Source: Streptomyces sp. V1I1 (GTDB lineage: Bacteria; Actinomycetota; Actinomycetes; Streptomycetales; Streptomycetaceae). From it: DNA of 64,000 bases. The notes beneath the pieces are model-generated. The model was not told the origin of the DNA. It was given only the letters and a program-made list of their open reading frames with translations, and did not search any database. Shown here piece after piece: positions 61,300-64,000 of the stretch; the stretch's first letter is position 1; each line of letters starts with the position of its first letter. Location of the stretch: NCBI RefSeq assembly GCF_030817355.1, contig NZ_JAUSZH010000001.1:310001-374000 (forward strand). Reading direction: 5' to 3'. Both the position numbers and the translations under genes were made by a program.

Positions 61300-62088
61300 A
61301 ACCTCAACAAGCATGCCTTCGGCGGCGGTTGGCCGCCGAGGGGCAAGCAGATGCGCCGTCCCGTCCCACCCGCGAGAACCTCGCTGGGATCTCGCCGGCC
61401 GTCCTCGAAGCCGTCGCCCGAGCGCTCCAGCTCGACGACGCCAAACGCGCTCACCTCCTCCATCTGGCCCAGGCAGCCGACGGCTCGGATGCTCTGACGC
61501 GCCCACGACGCCGGCGCGTCAAAGAGCAGTGGACACCGCACCGCAGCCTGCAATGGACCCTGGACGCCATCACCGCCGGGCCCGCGTTCGTCCGCAACGG
61601 CCGCATGGACCTACTCGCCGCCAACCCGCTCGCCCGCGCCTTCTACTCCGACGTCTACACCAGCGCCCCGAAGCAGCCCAACCTCGCCCGATTCAACTTC
61701 CTCGACCCCGCCTCCCGCCGCTTCTACCCCGACTGGGACACCTTCCGCCGACACCTGCGTCGCCATCCTGCGCACCGAAGCCGGCCACGACAAAGACCTC
61801 CACGACCTCGTGGGCGAACTCTCCACGCGCAGCGAGGAATTCCGCACCCGCTGGGGCGCCCACAACGTCCGCCACCACGGCACAGGAACCAAACGCTTCC
61901 ACCACTCGGCTGTCGGCGAGCTCACCCTCGCCTTCAAGGGCCTGGAGATGGCCGCCGAACCCGGCCTCACCCTCACCATCTACACCGCCGAACCCGGCTC
62001 ACCCTCCGAAGAAGGACTGCGCATACTCGCCTCCTGGGCCGCCACCCACGACGCCGACTCCCCCACGCAAACGTCCTCGGCCGGCTGA
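61300..62088 (+). pseudogene. XRE/MmyB-type regulator, frameshifted
   Basis: RENLAGISPAVLEAVARALQ LDDAKRAHLLHLAQAA.., TLDAITAGPAFVRNGRMDLL AANPLARAFYSD, NLARFNFLDPASRRFYPDW, then a frameshift near 61745 and ADTCVAILRTEAGHDKDLHD LVGELSTRSEEFRTRWGAHN.., RILASWAAT. This is an HTH_31 plus MmyB-like ligand-binding regulator, with the start of the HTH deleted. Confidence 0.8.
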
Positions 62089-62189
62089 CCGTCCTCTCGC
62101 GTATCAACCAACTTTCCCGGACGAGAACAAGCACCAAAGTGCGCGCCCAGCCTTCTCACAAACAACCGTTTATGAGAGACAGTGGTTAC

Positions 62190-62642
62190 ATGGCATTGCA
62201 CTGGAAGCTCGTCATCGACACCACGAACGCACCCACCCTCGCGGACTTCTGGGCCGCGGCGCTGGACTACGAGGTGGAAGACCCAAGTTCCCTCATCGAG
62301 CGCCTGCTGGCCGCCGGACAAATCAGCGAGGACGCGGTCGCCGAGCACCACGGCCGCAAGACCTTCCGCGGCTACGCCGCAATCCGCCATCCCGAGGACC
62401 CGTACGACGAGACCAGCGGCATCGGCCATGGCCGCCGCCTGCTCTTCCAGGAGGTACCCGAGGGCAAGTCCGGCAAGAACCGTCTGCACCTGGACGTCCA
62501 CAGCGAGCCCGGCGGGCTCGGCAAGCTGGTGGCCCGACTGGAAGACCTGGGGGCAACCCGCATCCGCGAGGTGAACAAGGGGCCGGCCGGGCACTGGTGG
62601 ATCATGCAGGACCCGGAGGGCAACGAGTTCTGCGTGGCGTAG
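62190..62642 (+). CDS. VOC-family (glyoxalase-fold) protein
   Basis: 150 residues, one VOC module pair: ALHWKLVIDTTNAPTLADFWAAALDYEVED (first metal-side strand-helix) and GKNRLHLDVHSEPGGLGKLVARLEDLGATRIREV..GHWWIMQDPEGNEFCV. The HLDV and DPEGNEFCV boxes are typical of small Streptomyces bleomycin-resistance/dioxygenase-like proteins. ATG 62190 is supported by the conserved start; an ATG at 62172 would add six residues. Intact in a region of broken genes. Confidence 0.9.
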   Translation: MALHWKLVIDTTNAPTLADFWAAALDYEVEDPSSLIERLLAAGQISEDAVAEHHGRKTFRGYAAIRHPEDPYDETSGIGHGRRLLFQEVPEGKSGKNRLHLDVHSEPGGLGKLVARLEDLGATRIREVNKGPAGHWWIMQDPEGNEFCVA

Positions 62643-62819
62643 CTCCGGCTCAGGCCCGCTGCGAGGAATGGGATCGTTGGCATCGACTCCGGCCTGGAGA
62701 CCGAGGCCGACGCGCGGGCTGCCCTGGTCGGCTTCGAGTACGACGGCTTCCGTTTCGGCAGCGGCGACTGGGACCTGAAGGGAGCCTCGGCGAGGACTTC
62801 CCGCGTCGCGGTCCCGGGT

Positions 62820-63080
62820 TGCGCGAACACCAGGCTCCACTGCTCATACTGCAGACGTGCCTTGAGGAGGACCTCGACTCCGGCCGCCAGGCGTAGCACC
62901 GCGTATTTGAGGTTCCGGGCACTGCCCTCGCCGTCTCGGCTCTCCAGGTCTTCCACCACGCTGACGAGGTAGTCCAGCCCGTTCCCGACGGACGGGAAAT
63001 GCGGATCACCAGCCAGCTCCACCCGACGACGGATGCGGTCCCGCGCGAGCTGCGGCGGCTCATCGAAACCACTCGGCACC
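62820..63080 (-). pseudogene. Fragment of a HEPN-like Streptomyces protein
   Basis: FPSVGNGLDYLVSVVEDLES, SARNLKYAVLRLAAGVEVLL KARLQYEQWSLVFAQPGTAT REVL. This helix pair resembles a hypothetical family with ..LKYAVLHLQAA.EVLLKARL..EHWSLVF, which I associate with HEPN-like nuclease helices; from memory only. The C-terminal half is out of frame. Confidence 0.4.
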
Positions 63081-63364
63081 GTCCCCGTGGGGCCCAGCGG
63101 GCATACGCCTTGGCCGGGTCACCGAAGGCAGGCGGGGCGCCCTCGTGGGACCAGCCGACGGTGACTGCAAGGTCGGCGGCGCTCTCGTCGTGGTGGGAGC
63201 CAGGGCGCTCGCTCATCTGCCTCCTTGGTGCAGGGCACGGAAGTTCGGGACTTTGAGATCGCGCGGATAGGTCAGAGGCATCGGCTGGGTCGGGTGTCCC
63301 AGCGGTGGCTCGTCCAGGCTTAGGGTCTGTTTGAAAGTGGATCTTGGTCTGGGATGATCTTCGG

Positions 63365-63712
63365 GTGGCGCGGAGAGATCTGACCGAGGGTCAATGGGCA
63401 ATGCTGGAGCCGTTGTTGCCGTCCGCGCGCAAGCGCGGCCGACCGACCGCGTTCACGCGGCGGGACCAGGTGAACGCGATCCGGTGGCGGACCCGGACGG
63501 GTGCGCCGTGGCGGGACGTACCGGAGCGGTACGGACCGTGGGAGTCCGCGTACAGCCTGTTCCGGCGCCGGCAGCGCGACGGCACCTGGGCGCGGGTCCT
63601 CGAACATTTGCAGGTCCGCGCCGACGCGCGGGCTGATCACCTGGGACGTGAACGTCGACTCCACGGTCTCCCGCGCGCACCAGCACGCCGTCGGGGCCCG
63701 CAAAAGGTGCCC
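63365..63712 (+). pseudogene. IS5-family transposase N-terminal half
   Basis: RRDLTEGQWAMLEPLLPSAR KRGRPTAFTRRDQVNAIRWR TRTGAPWRDVPERYGPWESA YSLFRRRQRDGTWARVLEHL, then a frameshift near 63640 and GLITWDVNVDSTVSRAHQHA VGARK. It is cut at the tail of an IS110 gene. Confidence 0.85.
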
Positions 63713-63724
63713 CTATGGTTTTCG

Positions 63725-64000
63725 TCAAGCGGTGACCGGGGTGGGTGGCTGGTAGAAGGTGCCGTCTCGGAGCATGGCGAAGAGGACGTCGATGCGGCGG
63801 CGGGCGAGGCAGACGATGGCTGCGACGTGGTGTTTTCCCTCGCGTCGTTTCCTGTCGTAGTAGGCGCGTGAGTCGGGCTGGGCCAGTGAGGCGAACGCGG
63901 CGAGGTAGAAAGCCCTCTTGAGCTGCTTGTTGCCTCGCCGGGAGGGATGCTCGCCGCGGATGGACGAGCCGGATCGGCGGGTGGCGGGTGCAAGGCCGGC
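63725..64000 (-). CDS. IS110-family transposase, partial at window edge
   Basis: The last 91 codons of an IS110-type transposase: SIRGEHPSRRGNKQLKRAFY LAAFASLAQPDSRAYYDRKR REGKHHVAAIVCLARRRIDV LFAMLRDGTFYQPP, stop at 63725. The G....N..LK.A......A...D..S..YY..KR..GK.H..A...LARRR signature is complete. The rest is beyond 64000, so its integrity is unknown. Confidence 0.85.
   Translation of the reverse strand, partial: AGLAPATRRSGSSIRGEHPSRRGNKQLKRAFYLAAFASLAQPDSRAYYDRKRREGKHHVAAIVCLARRRIDVLFAMLRDGTFYQPPTPVTA

Noticed and set aside
1..64000. tRNA, rRNA or linear-replicon telomere palindromes
   Set aside because: None found by eye; the palindromes seen are isolated and do not form a telomeric series.

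Overview
The sequence is very GC-rich, with the codon bias, protein families and recombinase types of Streptomyces or a close relative. It has no rRNA, no tRNA that I could see, and no housekeeping operon. About a third of it is insertion-sequence (IS) debris: IS630, IS5, IS110, IS1182, IS481, IS256, IS3, IS701 and NF041680-type fragments. Many genes are broken. This fits a subtelomeric chromosome arm or a large linear plasmid; that placement is inferred.

Layout. 0-3.3 kb: fabV (NADH enoyl reductase) between two IS630 fragments, then integrase and IS110 debris. 3.3-7.8 kb: an intact two-component system divergent from an MMPL exporter. 7.8-14.1 kb: a DUF899 gene, a 5'-truncated Tn554-like element (integrase plus TnpC-like protein), and a DUF3307/RRQRL mobile-element locus. 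One DUF3307 gene there is split by a 1.93-kb segment that carries an MFS exporter and is bounded by a 5-bp repeat. 14.2-17.3 kb: a methyltransferase, a Phd-type antitoxin, IS debris and a decayed type I-E CRISPR array. 17.3-21.7 kb: a protoglobin, a membrane SpoIIE-type phosphatase, and a methyltransferase beside an IS5 pseudogene with matching terminal inverted repeats. 21.7-23.0 kb: intact IS701 copy A.

23-27 kb: an overlapping operon of a class 1 isoprenoid-synthase-like enzyme and a membrane NACHT ATPase, met tail-to-tail by a small membrane-protein gene. 27.7-33.1 kb: a cold-shock-like ORF, a TPR/membrane protein, a disordered protein, and an XRE-integrase pair whose integrase is cut by an intact IS3 element. 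33.1-39.9 kb: IS481 debris, a penicillin-binding protein with the tail of a second copy, a decayed ku gene, a VanJ-like phosphatase and an orphan LuxR-type HTH. 40-46.3 kb: a PAS-SpoIIE-ATPase regulator, a second decayed CRISPR array, an APH-like kinase, and two adjacent secreted repeat proteins.

46.8-53.7 kb: IS debris, a DUF1801/TetR divergon with two palindromic operators, a six-blade Kelch exoprotein, a truncated HAD gene and an FG-GAP lipoprotein. 53.8-57.8 kb: a three-gene operon of an unknown protein, a MoxR AAA+ ATPase and a metallopeptidase/VWA protein. 58.0-59.4 kb: IS701 copy B, with the same protein as copy A, in inverted orientation. 59.4-64 kb: fragments of a SLATT effector, an integrase, an XRE regulator and transposases, plus an intact VOC protein.

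The best candidates for an undescribed system are the isoprenoid-synthase/NACHT operon and the MoxR/metallopeptidase-VWA operon. Both join a nucleotide-hydrolysing switch to an uncharacterised partner inside a mobile, defence-rich neighbourhood.
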